Below, one piece after another: positions 46,701-54,329 of a stretch of DNA of 64,000 nucleotides. Origin of the DNA: Asterias amurensis. Taxonomy: Eukaryota > Echinodermata > Asteroidea > Forcipulatida > Asteriidae. The stretch lies in assembly GCF_032118995.1 (NCBI RefSeq), contig NC_092661.1, positions 9,362,494-9,426,493 of the forward strand, in the 5' to 3' direction. Position 1 is the stretch's first letter, and each line of letters starts with the position of its first letter. The position numbers were made by a program, and so were the translations under genes. The notes under the pieces were generated by a model. That model was not told where the DNA came from and made no database searches. It worked only from the letters and a program-made list of their open reading frames with translations.

Positions 46701-48222
46701 AGGTGCTGTATGATTTTTTGAGAAACGAGTAAAACAATGACACGAAAATTTCCGTCTGACTTGTTTTATTCATTTCTCAAAATCTACAGCTCCTCAGTAA
46801 TATTTTAAGGGAAGACTTCTACCATCACAATCTACAAACCGTGTAAGTTTTGTGTCCTAAAAAAAAGTACCGAGACCCTTTTAAAGGAAATGGATTTTTG
46901 TATTTGGATTTTCTGTTTTGACCGGACTAAAAGATCAAATATCAACATTTTAACAACAGCAAGTGTTGTGATCATCAAGTTTTAAACATTGTACATGTAG
47001 GCCCAGTTAACTTGTAGGCCTAAAATCTTTAGGCCTACATAAACGAACAATAGGAATAGCTACATGTATCAAATTTATTGTCTGTATCAGTTTTCAAAAA
47101 CAAAATAGCCATTCAAGGATGAATGCCATGAGATGGTTATTCAATGACCAATCTGAAAATCAATAACTTAGTATTCATCGTCAGTAATGGGGCGAACAGC
47201 TGTTTGGAATGTGTTTTTGTATTGTAATTTAGGGCTACATGTACGTGCACGACAACTTACAACTAACTAGTCAGTATAATTGAATAGCTCTCAAATGTAT
47301 TGTCTGTATCAGTTTCCATGAACAAAATAGCCATTCAAGGAGCGTTGCCGTCAGAAAGGCACTGGACACTATCGGTAATTACTCAAAATAAATATTAGCA
47401 TAAAAAAATTACTTGGTATCGAGCAATGGAGAGCTGTTGGTAGTGTAAAACATTGTGAGAAGTACGGTAGCTCTCTCTGAAGTAACTTGTTATGAAGTTT
47501 TTGAAAAAAGGCAATTTCTCATTCAAATTGGAAAATAATTCAGCTACAGCATCTGAAAGCGCACAAAGTAGTACATGGTTTTTTTTCTCTTGCAAATTCA
47601 AAAACAAATTGAGCCCAAATTTTCACAAGTTTGTTATTTTATGCGTATTGTTGAGATACAGCAAGTGACAATACTGTTCTTTGACAATTTCTAAATTTGT
47701 CCAGTGCCTTTTATGATCAATCTGTAAAGTAAGTCTACTCATCAATAATTTAATTAAGTGGGCTTATTGTGTCAAACAGCTGCGCAATGTGATGAGGAGA
47801 TTCTAATCCCCCCCTCTCCCAGCATTCCAAGCCTTGAGCAGAGAACGATTATATTACATCAATTTTGTATCTTTTGACTCTCCCAGGCGCAGCTAGATTT
47901 ACAATGGAGAACTACAAGTTTCGAGACGTCAAACTTAATGTCTAGTTTTTATTGTTATTACTTAATTTTTTTCCACCTTTTAACTCTTCCAGGTGCAGCT
48001 AGACTGACAGTAGATAACTACTACAAGTTCAGAGACGTGGAACGAGTTCCCAAGGCCCTGAGGTTGATCCACGATGAGTTGGTCCGTAACAACGGAGGCA
48101 TCCTGAGCATAGACTCGGACCTCCCAGATACCTACATGAACTCTGTCTTTCTCATGGACTACCTGATTGAAAACTCCGGCTTCAAGTTGGTATACCTCAA
48201 TGAATGCATCGGCGGGACTTAG
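28919..48222 (+). CDS. FkbM-type methyltransferase fused to a degenerate NodB/chitin-deacetylase-like domain; whole spliced gene, 7 coding exons
   Basis: The coding exons are 28919-29109, 38577-38785, 40109-40234, 42122-42296, 42762-42918, 43787-44240 and 47993-48222. Each is bounded by AG/GT and the phases (2,1,1,2,0,1) agree at every junction, giving 513 residues and a TAG stop. Residues 1-7 are basic and 8-25 are hydrophobic, so a type II membrane anchor (Golgi or ER, lumenal catalytic part) is likely. Residues about 70-285 match the FkbM SAM-dependent O-methyltransferase family: LLDCGAN (76-82) is SAM motif I, HSFEIDD (103-109) the acidic loop, and LKLDVEGAEY (208-217) the family's signature strand. 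Residues 290-513 follow a polysaccharide deacetylase of the chitin-deacetylase type from end to end, but the catalytic residues are changed. Substrate unknown; methylation of a glycan or secreted small molecule is an inference. ATG 28919 is the first in-frame Met after a strong acceptor, so a 5' UTR exon must lie upstream. Confidence 0.88.
29128..29302 (+). repeat. Left arm of the inverted repeat pair bracketing intron 1
   Basis: Starts 18 bases after the exon 1 donor. It reads caggcctgttttc, aagggcaagggcaccaaggc, attttctcc and ends gaagtatcaggcctgg. The reverse complement is found at 38327-38511. Confidence 0.8.
29306..29434. repeat. Short foldback MITE
   Basis: Ends ggccgtttccgaattca and atttggacgcggcc, interior cggctacagctatggct / agccgtagccagag. 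A second copy in intron 3 (40243-40812) is split by about 370 bp. Confidence 0.65.
29977..30350. repeat. MITE family G
   Basis: In intron 1. Begins taaaagccattatacacttt and ends gtggccaatggctttaa, joined through TTAA to a family B copy. Confidence 0.75.
30346..30733. repeat. MITE family B, end-to-end with a family G copy
   Basis: Starts at the TTAA that also ends the family-G element (29977-30349), so the two elements share one TTAA. Full length. Confidence 0.85.
31040..31130 (-). mobile_element. Possible retroelement 3' end with (TTGAA)n tail
   Basis: Minus-strand gtgacaataaac runs into repeated ttgaa units (31038-31065). A similar attcaattcaattcaatt tract stands alone at 57275-57298. Too short to assign to a family. 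Confidence 0.35.
31300..31746 (+). mobile_element. LINE 3' end with (TTA)n tail
   Basis: From 31321 a short frame reads RSAKSLDVFKSLLKTHLFIC and stops at 31384, the usual last residues of CR1-like ORF2 (compare [14 protein letters not shown] in the element at 18.9 kb). About 300 bp of 3' UTR follows, including gcgctttgagga and gcgctatataaat, ending in (tta)n at 31693-31746. Confidence 0.75.
31746..32490 (+). mobile_element. Possible Helitron-type element, 5' end
   Basis: Begins tctatactattaaaagcgt directly after the (TTA)n tail, in the TC...TACTA style of Helitron 5' ends. Inside, a 65-bp block (gtcaaccactggtcgatgtt ... gacttcctagaaatc) is repeated at about 31955 and 32275, and ggattggttcattcattgcc at 32045 and 32142. 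Long overlapping frames cover it, but none shows a Rep or helicase motif. No 3' hairpin was identified. Confidence 0.3.
32491..34139. other. No gene seen (intron 1)
   Basis: A G-run at 32516-32530 and unique DNA; frames up to about 100 codons without motif support. Confidence 0.45.
34140..34240 (+). mobile_element. Possible LINE/SINE 3' tail
   Basis: The sequence gtgcgccttgaacacccag, then gggtggatgtgtgcgcattac, runs into an attattaataataa tail, in the style of the other 3' ends in this window. No coding part. Confidence 0.35.
34893..35282. repeat. Foldback MITE family A, founder copy next to the tandem array
   Basis: A full-length copy with both ttaaagg and ccctttaa ends. Its right two thirds, together with the following 260 bp, form the first, most diverged unit of the 529-bp array. 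Confidence 0.85.
35018..37392 (+). repeat. 529-bp tandem array, about 4.5 units, in intron 1
   Basis: The junction ttaaaggaacatgcctccaa recurs at 35541, 36070, 36599 and 37128, exactly 529 bp apart. Each unit is a family-A MITE lacking its left end plus about 260 bp of unique spacer (cattataattgtgtagtatt ... gacacagtggctctaatg). The inner units are almost identical, so expansion was recent, or in part an assembly effect. The last unit is partial and ends with a complete-looking MITE terminus. Confidence 0.95.
37440..37612. repeat. Foldback MITE family C
   Basis: Ends cgatttcaccaaactcttcc and aagagttttgtgaaatcgg with internal taggattaatcttaggac. Other copies are nested at 7133-7287 and 39838-40011, and one lies at 52549-52698. 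Confidence 0.7.
37628..37992 (-). mobile_element. tRNA-derived SINE, family 1 head with a different tail
   Basis: On the minus strand: gtcgtggccgagcggataag (A box) and gggttcgaatccagg (B box), then a tail ending gcgctttgggacgccctccg and (att)n. The tail resembles LINE 3' ends in this window, as expected if a CR1-type enzyme moves it. In intron 1 of the main gene, and close to full length. Confidence 0.8.
38327..38511 (-). repeat. Right arm of the inverted repeat pair bracketing intron 1
   Basis: Ends 65 bases before exon 2. Reverse-complement match to 29128-29302: tgcctgatacttcat at the start, gccttggtgcccttgccctt and acaggcctgt at the end. Confidence 0.8.
38577..38785 (+). CDS. Main gene, coding exon 2: SAM-binding motif I of the FkbM domain
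   Basis: Codes for residues 64-133 plus one base. The acceptor is a T-rich tract ending in aatcag at 38576; the donor is GATG|gtgaga at 38786. It contains the glycine loop (LLDCGAN, 76-82), an acidic residue at the end of the second strand (E106 in HSFEIDD), and a run ending VGVAATDG, where FkbM proteins usually have a 'V/AVxxxDG' strand. The phase-2 start (one base completing Lys64) is the only choice that keeps frame with exon 1. Confidence 0.9.
39051..39419. repeat. MITE family B
   Basis: In intron 2 of the main gene. Ends ttaaagaccctggacactat and gtgtccactgcctttaa; shows a small internal deletion after the central palindrome. Confidence 0.8.
39603..40100 (+). mobile_element. tRNA-derived SINE split by a nested MITE
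   Basis: The head acatggccaagtggttagga (A box) and gggtttgactccc (B box) start the copy. The tail resumes at about 40012 (ctaataatgttaagtgcatt, gcgctatataa) and ends in a TTATAA-rich run that directly precedes exon 3. A MITE of family C occupies 39838-40011. The SINE tail thus supplies most of the sequence before the exon 3 acceptor. Confidence 0.7.
39838..40011. repeat. Foldback MITE family C nested in a SINE
   Basis: Begins cagctgatttctccaaactc and ends gtgaaatcagctgcaggg. It splits the SINE in intron 2. Confidence 0.75.
40109..40234 (+). CDS. Main gene, coding exon 3: variable loop of the FkbM domain
   Basis: Codes for about residues 134-175. The acceptor is tgttgcag at 40108 and the donor ACAG|gtaagg at 40235; phase 1 on both sides. 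Rich in Gly, Asn and Lys with no hydrophobic core motif; in FkbM proteins this part of the fold carries a lid or substrate loop between the motif-I half and the signature DVEG strand. A symmetric 126-bp exon (phase 1 in and out), so skipping it would keep the frame. Confidence 0.85.
41076..41432. repeat. MITE family G, best preserved copy
   Basis: In intron 3. Ends ttaaagccattatacacttt and aaagtgtataatggctttaa are perfect complements of each other. Confidence 0.85.
41875..42010 (+). mobile_element. SINE family 1, 3' fragment
   Basis: Carries ggttcgccccagtgttcctg and gtagcaccttgtaaaccc, the 3' half of the family-1 body. Lies in intron 3 of the main gene, about 110 bp before exon 4. The tRNA-like head is absent. 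Confidence 0.6.
42122..42296 (+). CDS. Main gene, coding exon 4: KLDVEGAE signature of the FkbM domain
   Basis: Codes for residues 176-233 plus two bases. It carries DYVILKLDVEGAEYGILRNM (204-223), the most recognisable FkbM block: the Asp-Val-Glu-Gly strand followed by an amphipathic helix. The acceptor is ttgaacag at 42121 and the donor CAA|gtaagg at 42297. A short duplicate of the acceptor-side intron (gcaatgtctttgaacaggtggagtt) lies upstream at about 41840-41865, but without the coding continuation. Confidence 0.92.
42500..42600 (+). mobile_element. SINE family 1, head fragment
   Basis: Only the tRNA-like head remains: gtcagataagggcacgggac followed by agagtgtgggttcaagcc. In intron 4 of the main gene. 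Confidence 0.55.
42762..42918 (+). CDS. Main gene, coding exon 5: end of the FkbM domain
   Basis: Codes for residues 234-286. It contains KYYGEYHDSQPTGW and a helix leading to TMIDWVGERRTYTDFEEIH, matching the final helix and strand of FkbM methyltransferases, where a His or Tyr in the YYGEYH-like segment is often close to the acceptor substrate. The acceptor is gtttctag at 42761; the donor is AAG|gtaatg at 42919, leaving phase 0. The FkbM domain ends at or just before this boundary. Confidence 0.88.
43130..43460. repeat. Foldback MITE family I
   Basis: In intron 5. Contains gggtcgatgtactttttgta and ends near attaccgaaagggta; inner arms ggtgctgcagtttt / aaaactgcagcacc. Relatives lie at 12770-13090, 46583-46884 and 53200-53505, in various states of decay. 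Confidence 0.65.
43787..44240 (+). CDS. Main gene, coding exon 6: most of the NodB-like domain
   Basis: Codes for residues 287-437 plus one base; acceptor acatgcag at 43786, donor TCGG|gtaagt at 44241. Clearly more GC-rich than the other exons. The block order equals that of chitin deacetylases: RIALVVAIGMN (306-316) in place of the usual 'ALTYDDGP' block; LPVTLFVYGDF (334-344) like 'RATFFVNG'; NPEVVKNW (348-355); FQIGIREDGHNP (359-370) in place of 'xIGxHTxxHP'; GYYMPSVQG in place of the 'RxPYG' block; then AKARGLRVI like 'LGYxxI'. Both first-motif Asp residues and the Arg of the RP motif are absent; only one His (H368) lies where the metal-binding pair is expected. I infer that it lacks deacetylase activity. 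Confidence 0.85.
44697..44850. repeat. Foldback MITE
   Basis: In intron 6. Ends atacatattgactggca and tgccagtcaatatgtgt with inner gtctattccct / gggggaatagac. Confidence 0.75.
45098..45214. repeat. Foldback MITE
   Basis: In intron 6. gcgagtacaaccatgtgtaa pairs with ttacacatggttgttccc; inner pair gtgagtgttggct / agccaacactcac is perfect. Confidence 0.8.
45420..45645 (-). mobile_element. tRNA-derived SINE, family 2
   Basis: Minus-strand head ggtggtctagttggtatgac (A box) and gtaggttcgaatcccacc (B box), body with a cctgtgatttttt hairpin, and a tail with ccccgatgcaaatttaac. In intron 6 of the main gene. Also visible as a head fragment at 25065-25130. Confidence 0.75.
45700..45910. mobile_element. 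SINE family 2, second copy with an inverted head
   Basis: The minus-strand body (45700-45851) repeats the copy 280 bp upstream almost exactly, but at the B box it switches to a plus-strand head (gggcaatctcggtggtctag, from about 45852). This makes two heads face each other or marks an inversion break inside one copy. Confidence 0.65.
46199..46586. repeat. MITE family B, sharing TTAA with a family I copy
   Basis: In intron 6. Ends ttaaaggcagtggatact and tgaccactgcctttaa; the next element starts at the same TTAA. Confidence 0.8.
47354..47713. repeat. MITE family B, diverged
   Basis: In intron 6, 170 bp before the broken terminal exon copy. Ends aaaggcactggacactatcg and tgtccagtgcctttt. Confidence 0.7.
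47887..47945 (+). pseudogene. Tandem partial copy of the last coding exon with its own acceptor and an in-frame stop
   Basis: The sequence after gactctcccag at 47886 resembles the true last exon: AARFTMENYKFRDVKLNV followed by TAG at 47943, against AARLTVDNYYKFRDVERV in the real exon. The similarity reaches about 40 bp into the upstream intron (tattac...attttt...actct-ccag in both), so it is a duplication of about 106 bp. Spliced from exon 6 it keeps the frame and gives a 456-residue form lacking the last 57 residues of the NodB-like domain. It may be a used alternative end, a poison exon, or a relic. Confidence 0.75.
47993..48222 (+). CDS. Main gene, last coding exon: C-terminal strand of the NodB-like domain
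   Basis: Codes for residues 438-513 and TAG at 48220. The acceptor is aactcttccag at 47992. GGILSIDSDLP (472-482) stands where deacetylases have the 'ILxHD' motif, with the His replaced; the remainder (FLMDYLIENSGFKLVYLNEC, 490-509) matches the family's closing helix and strand before a Cys-Leu/Ile-Gly end. The protein ends two residues after the Gly-Gly, as many secreted deacetylases do. No AATAAA was found in the first few hundred bases after the stop, so the 3' UTR end is unresolved. Confidence 0.88.
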
Positions 48223-48866
48223 TCCATTTTGTCTAAAGTTGTGTAGTTGTTTGTTTTAGGACCAGTCTATACTTACTGCGAATGCGATACTAATAATAAT
48301 AATACTGGGTTCTTATACTGGGTTCTTACACTGAGGGATCATCCACCGAGTAAGCTCATCGACACCACCGCCTTTTATTACTCGCACTATCTGTAGATAC
48401 TTCCGCACATAACGGCACTTCATGTGAACCCATGATGCACAAAACACAGTGCATCTTAATCTCATAATATCTAGATCTGCACTTCTACCCAGGAAGAAAG
48501 AGGGAATACCCCCCCTTGTTTCCCCACGGCCCCCCACCCCCCTAAAAAACAAAATCCCAGAACAAAATGAAGGCACATTAGGGCCCTTGTAATGGCCGCC
48601 ATCAAAATGTAGACAAGACTTGAAGAATGGTACCTTTCATCACCTTCCACCTATAGGACCCCAGTTTGAATCCAGCCAGGGGAACTGTTTTTTTTTTCCC
48701 CTACTGATTGCGTGGGTTTTCCCTGGAATATTTCTTTTGGGTTTTCCTCCCATGTATGTATCTAAAACTGAAATTTACTTTTTGTTTGTCTTCTCTCCAT
48801 TGGGTTCTTGGTTAGTACAGTGATTAAATTTGCTTTTTCTGAGAGTCCTTGGCTTCAAAGTCAGGG

Positions 48867-49090
48867 GCGAATTTCATGTCTCTGCTTTTTGAAAGCAAAA
48901 TATCAGCGCTTGTGGAAGCAGGGAATTCCGCGCTTATGTCAAGCGTATTCCACTGGTTAGCAGGGTTTTTTGGTTTACTGCACGTAACTGGGCATTCACC
49001 GCTTTATACAGCTAGCGCAGAAATTCTGCGCTTGAGAGAATGGTGTTGTTGAGTGCAGAATTCGGCGGTAACTGAGCCATGAAATTGTCA
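48867..49090. repeat. Foldback MITE family D
   Basis: Starts gggcgaatttcatgtctctg and ends aactgagccatgaaattg. It lies 640 bp downstream of the main gene's stop. Confidence 0.65.
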
Positions 49091-49487
49091 AGACCATTGT
49101 TGATTTTGGTGGTTCTTTGCTGTGCCACGAGGGTTTTCCAGACCATCCGGTTTCCTCCCTCAAGAAAATCCAACACTTTCGATCTCTGGCTGTGCTCCAT
49201 GGTCATAATGGCTGGCTGTCAAAGGTGCCCTTGCATGCCTGCTTCTCAAAAACGTTGTAGCCGTGTCCTTCGCAAATTCAGCTCTTAGCTGTGAGTAAGG
49301 ACGATTGGCCTCCCAAATTGTATTATATTTAGTCTAATTGGATGAATCTCTTCATGTTTGAAGACACTTTGGGGTGATTAAACTCCCGCTCTTTCATTGA
49401 TTTTCTCTACTTGATGCAACACTGTGTCTTGGATGTGTACATACTATTTGAAGGTAAAGCATTATTTGACAGTATTATGTGTATGAC

Positions 49488-50016
49488 TAATGAGCCAAGT
49501 TTCACGTCTCTGCAACAGTCTACTTACAGGACTACCTCAGCAATCACTAAACCGTCTTCAAAAAGTCCAAAACGCTTCTGCCCGCTTACTCACCAGAACC
49601 AAATCTTCCGATCACATAACACCCATTTTATATAATCTCCACTGGCTTCCTGTTATACATAGAATACAATTCAAAATCTTGCTTCTCACATTCAAGGCCC
49701 TCCATGGGTTAGCACCTTGCTAAATTACAGATCTTCTACAGCAACGTAACATCAGACCAGGCCTTAGATCATCATCATCATCACACATACTATATGTTCC
49801 CAAAACTCGTCTGGCAAGTTACGGAGACCGTGCCTTTTCCAGCTGCGCACCGCGTCTCTGGAATTCCTTGCCAGACGAACTGAGGGCCACACCTGATCTT
49901 TCTACTTTCAAACACAACCTCAAGTCTCATCTGTTTAATTTGACAGCTGACTAGCTTCCGGCGCCTTTGAATGGATCTATTCCAGATACTGCGCGCCTTA
50001 TAAATGTTATGTTATT
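49488..50016 (+). mobile_element. 5'-truncated CR1-like retrotransposon 3' end, one nonsense change
   Basis: From 49490 the frame reads NSLLTGLPQQSLNRLQKVQN, RIQFKILLLTFKALHGLAP, a TAA at 49721, then continues in the same frame SYGDRAFSSCAPRLWNSLPD to a stop at 49952. This is the same ORF2 C-terminal block as in the element at 18.8-19.9 kb but from a different subfamily. The 3' UTR ends in (atgtt)n near 50005-50016, directly against the hairpin of another element at 50017. Confidence 0.85.
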
Positions 50017-50100
50017 AGCTGTTCCGAACTTTAGTCGGAACAGCTATTGAAATCGTCAAGATTTTTATTTGTTATTATTATTATTTGTTTCCCTCAAAAG
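50017..50100 (+). mobile_element. Start of a hairpin-ended dispersed element
   Basis: A perfect 11-bp stem, agctgttccga / tcggaacagct, is followed by attgaaatcgtcaagat and a T/A-rich run. It may form one composite element with the 130-bp array and the hairpin at 51600. Confidence 0.5.
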
Positions 50101-51039
50101 CCCATAGTTTAACCAGGGCATTTTGTTAAAGCCAAAAATCATACTTGGCTTTAGTATAAAAGAGTCAGACCCTATATCATATTGAAGCTTAGGTCTTGAA
50201 GTTTCAGTTAAATGTAATTTGTATAAATTAAATAATTAATTAACGAAGTTATAACGACATGAATATTTAATTAGCCAATCTTTAGACTGCCATATTTCAC
50301 AAACTATACGTCCGATCGCAATTTTTTTTTTCAATTTTGTACTTTTTGGTGCTGTATAACTATTCCATGGCCTTAAAATCCGGACGACGTCACCATGACG
50401 TCATGTATTGCACGTTTGGTGTCTGTGCACAAACACAATGGCTCTTCAAATGTCAACATTTAAATGGCCAAATACTTAATAACTTCAAAATTATTTATCT
50501 GTTTGCTTCCAAAATTTGATATTTTGTGTCAAAAAATACACTGATTCGAAAAACAGTGGTTTCCGTCCATTAAAACCAATCAAGGGACGTCTATCATTAA
50601 CGAATAAATTAAAATCTTGGCGTCATGGGTACAACGTTGCACTTCTGGATGTAGTCACTAAACTGTGTACAGGCGCTTTCATGTGGCTGTATACTTTCTC
50701 TATGGGTGTTTGCAATACAGTGTGGACCTGTTTGGATTGAGGACTTACTTGAGGGGAGTCTACGACGCTGTCCTGATGTTGGCATCTATGTATTTTTGTT
50801 TCTAACCGTGTTCTGGACATACTCGAGGCATACATTGGAATCCTACGATGGTTCAGGGTTTTCGTTAAAACAAATGTACGTTCTAATAGGTTTTTTGTAA
50901 AAGGCATTGGATTGGGGTAAGTTACAATGTACACACCATCGTATACCTTATGAAATTTGTTAGTACGAAAAACACAATTTTAAAACTGTGACGTCATCAC
51001 GTGATAATTTATGATAATTAGAAGCTTTAATGAGTTTTT

Positions 51040-51605
51040 CTTTGCAGCACTATATCTCAAGAAGTGAACGGCCGAATTCAAAGTTTTTTTCAGTAATAGA
51101 CTCCTTAGGCATGATAGATTTGCATTGGGTAACCGTGACCCCGATTTGACCTCTACTTCCGGGTCAACCGGAAGTGGGACCATATCTCAAGAGTTACACA
51201 ACCGATTTAATTTTTTTCTTCAGTTATAGACTCCTTAGGCATTAAATTTTGTTGGGGAAAATTCGTGACCTCATTTTGACCTCTTCTTCCGGGTCAACCG
51301 GATGTGGGACCATATCTCAAGAACAACACAACCGATTTTCAAACTTTTTTCAGTAATAGACTACTTAGACACTAAATATTAACTTTGAAAACTGTGATCT
51401 TGTGTTGACCTTTATTTCCGGGTCAACCGGAAGTGGGATCATTTCTCGAGAACTATACAACCGATTTTTAATTTTGTTTTGGTTTTGAACTCCTTTGACA
51501 TTGGACATTCGCATTGGCTGGCCGTGACCCCATGTTGACCTTTACTTCCGGGTCAACCGGAAGTGTGACCATATCTTAAGAACTACACAGCCTATTTAGG
51601 TGTTC
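51040..51605 (+). repeat. 130-bp tandem repeat, about 4.3 units
   Basis: The word atagactccttaggca or its variants recurs at about 51097, 51227, 51357 and 51486. Each unit holds the palindromic ttccgggtcaaccggaa and accatatctcaagaac, and units differ by many substitutions. Confidence 0.9.
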
Positions 51606-52145
51606 GGGTAACAGCCCGAACAACTCTTTGTTATTGTTCGGTTTTTTCTTTTTTTTGGTTTTTCTTCTTCCTCTCGCTGTCGATTGTCCGCAAGAAAAAG
51701 CATAGATGCGAAGCTTGCATTAAGTTGAAACTTTGCACACAAGTAGGCAATAACCAGTAGATGATGCAAAAATTGTTACGTCACGATGACGTCATCAGTT
51801 GACGAGATACACTAATTCAAAGTTTATTGTTTCAAAAAATCATAACTTTTGATCTAAATGTGGGATTCTTACAATCAATACAACATCGGAAAGGTAAATA
51901 AAAACTCCGTAAACGCCTCGCAGACATGTCCCCTTTTTGATCTTGTCTTCTGGTTCAAAATCGAGGTTGAAAATTCTAAAATTCATGTATAAAGAACTAA
52001 AAAATTCCCCCATTGATTGCGCGTAAAGATTTTACAATTACATGTACATGTACTTTGTCGCCACGTGTATAGCATGCGGTGCATTGCGGTCACCAGGTTG
52101 TTTCGTCACCGTTTGACCTCAAAGATGAAGGCTGGATGACGTCAA
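51600..52145 (+). mobile_element. Dispersed element with GTTCGGGC hairpin end, copy 1
   Basis: Opens ggtgttcgggtaacagcccg + aacaac and continues through gattgtccgcaagaaaaagc, aaactttgcacacaagtagg, tgacgtcatcagttgacga and gatctaaatgtgggattctt. The same order occurs in reverse at 61740-62200. Confidence 0.8.
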
Positions 52146-52169
52146 TGCATAAGGTCTATAGAAAAGCGA

Positions 52170-52400
52170 TCCAAAGGCACTGGACACCTTAGTTACTTAC
52201 TTACATGGTTGAAAATGGCTTCAGGTTTGAAGTATTTCTCAGGTTCAGATATTTTAGTGAGAAATTACCTCTTTAAAAAAAAACTACACCACTTCAAAGG
52301 GAGCCATTTCTCACAATGTTTTCTACTATCAACAAATCCTACTTACTATCAACAACTCTACCTTTTTATGCTAGAATGTTTTGAGTAATTACCACGTGAA
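52170..52400. repeat. MITE family B, degenerate
   Basis: Begins aaaggcactggacacctta, keeps gagccatttctcacaatg and ends near gagtaattaccacgtgaagt; an internal deletion has removed the centre. Confidence 0.55.
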
Positions 52401-52548
52401 GTGTATCAGACACTGTGATCTTTTTACACCATTTTATCATAATGTTGGAGACTTGTAATTTTGTTTCTGTTCTCATATGCACTTTTTCTATTAGAAAACT
52501 GAATTTGACTTTGGAGACATTCTGTGTCTAACAAAATGTGTTCTGGGG

Positions 52549-52698
52549 TGGATTTCACAAAGAGTTGGGACTAGTCCTACAACTTCAGACAAGTCCTAGG
52601 AGATACTAAAAACGTATGGCTAGTCCTAAGTTAGGACGAGTAACTCGTCCTAAGTCGAGTTAAGACTAGTCTTAACTCTTTGCGAAATCAACCCCAGG
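52549..52698. repeat. Foldback MITE family C
   Basis: Begins gatttcacaaagagttggga and ends aactctttgcgaaatcaacc. Confidence 0.75.
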
Positions 52699-52722
52699 TA
52701 TGTCATCTATACAACTGGGCCA

Positions 52723-52984
52723 TACTTCATGGCTTTGCTTATAGCAAAGAATCCGCGCTTTCGGAAGCAGGGAATTCTTTGCTTATGTCAAGTGATTTCA
52801 TGGGTAAGTAGGGTATTTTCACTTGTTCGGGTGCGTACTCTACATTACTAGGCATTATTTGCTTACGCAGCTAGCACAGAAATCCAGAGTTGCCCTGCAA
52901 GAGTTGCCCTGCAAGAGTTGCCCTGCAAGCGGAGAATGGTGATCGTCAGCGCAGAATTTGGCGATGCCATTAAATTGGGCCCTG
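52723..52984. repeat. Foldback MITE family D with a short internal tandem repeat
   Basis: Begins gccatacttcatggctttgc and ends gccattaaattgggccctgg. It contains gagttgccctgcaa three times in tandem (52880-52930). Confidence 0.65.
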
Positions 52985-53747
52985 GTATCAAGTTGATTGT
53001 CTGTTATGTAGAATTTGTAGCTGTAGTAGTTGAGAGTAGATAATGTCACCTATTGACGACAGTTTCTGGTGTATTTTAGGACTCGCATATTATTATTGTT
53101 ATATTAATTTATTGTGTTATTACAAATATGAGCAGTGAATACTTTGTATATGATTGAAACTTGAACTGTACAACTTATGTATGCTGTGATGAGCATAATT
53201 TTTGATATAGATGTTTTAAATGTGAACCACTGAGTAGAGCCAAATTGAAAATGCCAGAGGTGCTCTAGTTTTTGAGAAATTAGTAAAAAAAAAACTCACA
53301 AAAATATGTTTTACATGCTAAAATAACTTTCAATTTTTGTGTGTGACTTGTTTTACCAATTTCTCCAAAAAGACAGCACTTCAGCAAATAATATTTCAAG
53401 GGAAGCTTTCTACTAACATAATTACTTTCAAACTGTGTGTGTTGGATGTAGATCTGTGGACATTGTGGGGTTTTTTTCAAACAAAAAGTACCCAGTCCCT
53501 TCAAATTTATCATTTTGTGTGTGCAACGTTGAATTTGGAATTCACGCTCTACGGTATTAAAGAACCAATATTGTTTTAATTTGCCTTAAGTTCTAATTGT
53601 GTGTACAGAGTTTAATCTCTGCATTTTATTGTACAGTCATCTCAACTTGTAACTTTATATGTGGTTGTTTTAAGACTTGCTCTGCATTTTGTTCTTTGTT
53701 CACTTGTCATTAATTTGCATAATCTTACATTAAAAATGTAAGTGTTA

Positions 53748-54121
53748 AAGGGGAAGTGTACCTTTGGTTTTTGGAAATAATTGGTTGTTTGAATTCTACA
53801 TAAATAAACATTTTACAACAAATTTCAAAAGATGGACACGTTTTTAAGATATCGTCGGAAATCCTGAGCGCTTCTGGAGTGCGTTAAGGCGACCCCAACC
53901 AGAAACATTGGTCATTGGTTGAGCGCTTTCGCGCTTTTGGTTGAGCGCGGTGACGATGCTGTTCAGACCAACCGGTAACCGACTTGGTTGGGGTCGCCAA
54001 AACGCTCTTATGTCCACGCAGGAAAGTTGTAATTGAAATACACAATCTGAGAGATGTTACCGTCAGTAACACTTCTCAGATTCAAATTTTGTGGGATAAA
54101 AACCGATATGTTTCCCCTTAC
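53748..54121. repeat. Foldback element with ttaaagggg ends
   Basis: Begins ttaaaggggaagtgtacc and ends gtttcccctta; inner ggcgaccccaacca and ttggttggggtcgcc form a strong pair. Confidence 0.65.
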
Positions 54122-54329
54122 CACATTACTTCAAAGTGAAATGACACTAAAATTACTTTATACTATCACAAGCTGCTGTACTTCTAACCAAGTAAGTTTT
54201 GATTGGCATTGATTGACTTTTGATATGTTCAACAAGAAGTTGCATTAATAATGAGCTTAAAAAACATGAATATCTTTTGAAAAAGTAGTGACATTTTGTA
54301 TTTCGACAGTGAAAGCCATGGTACTTTTT

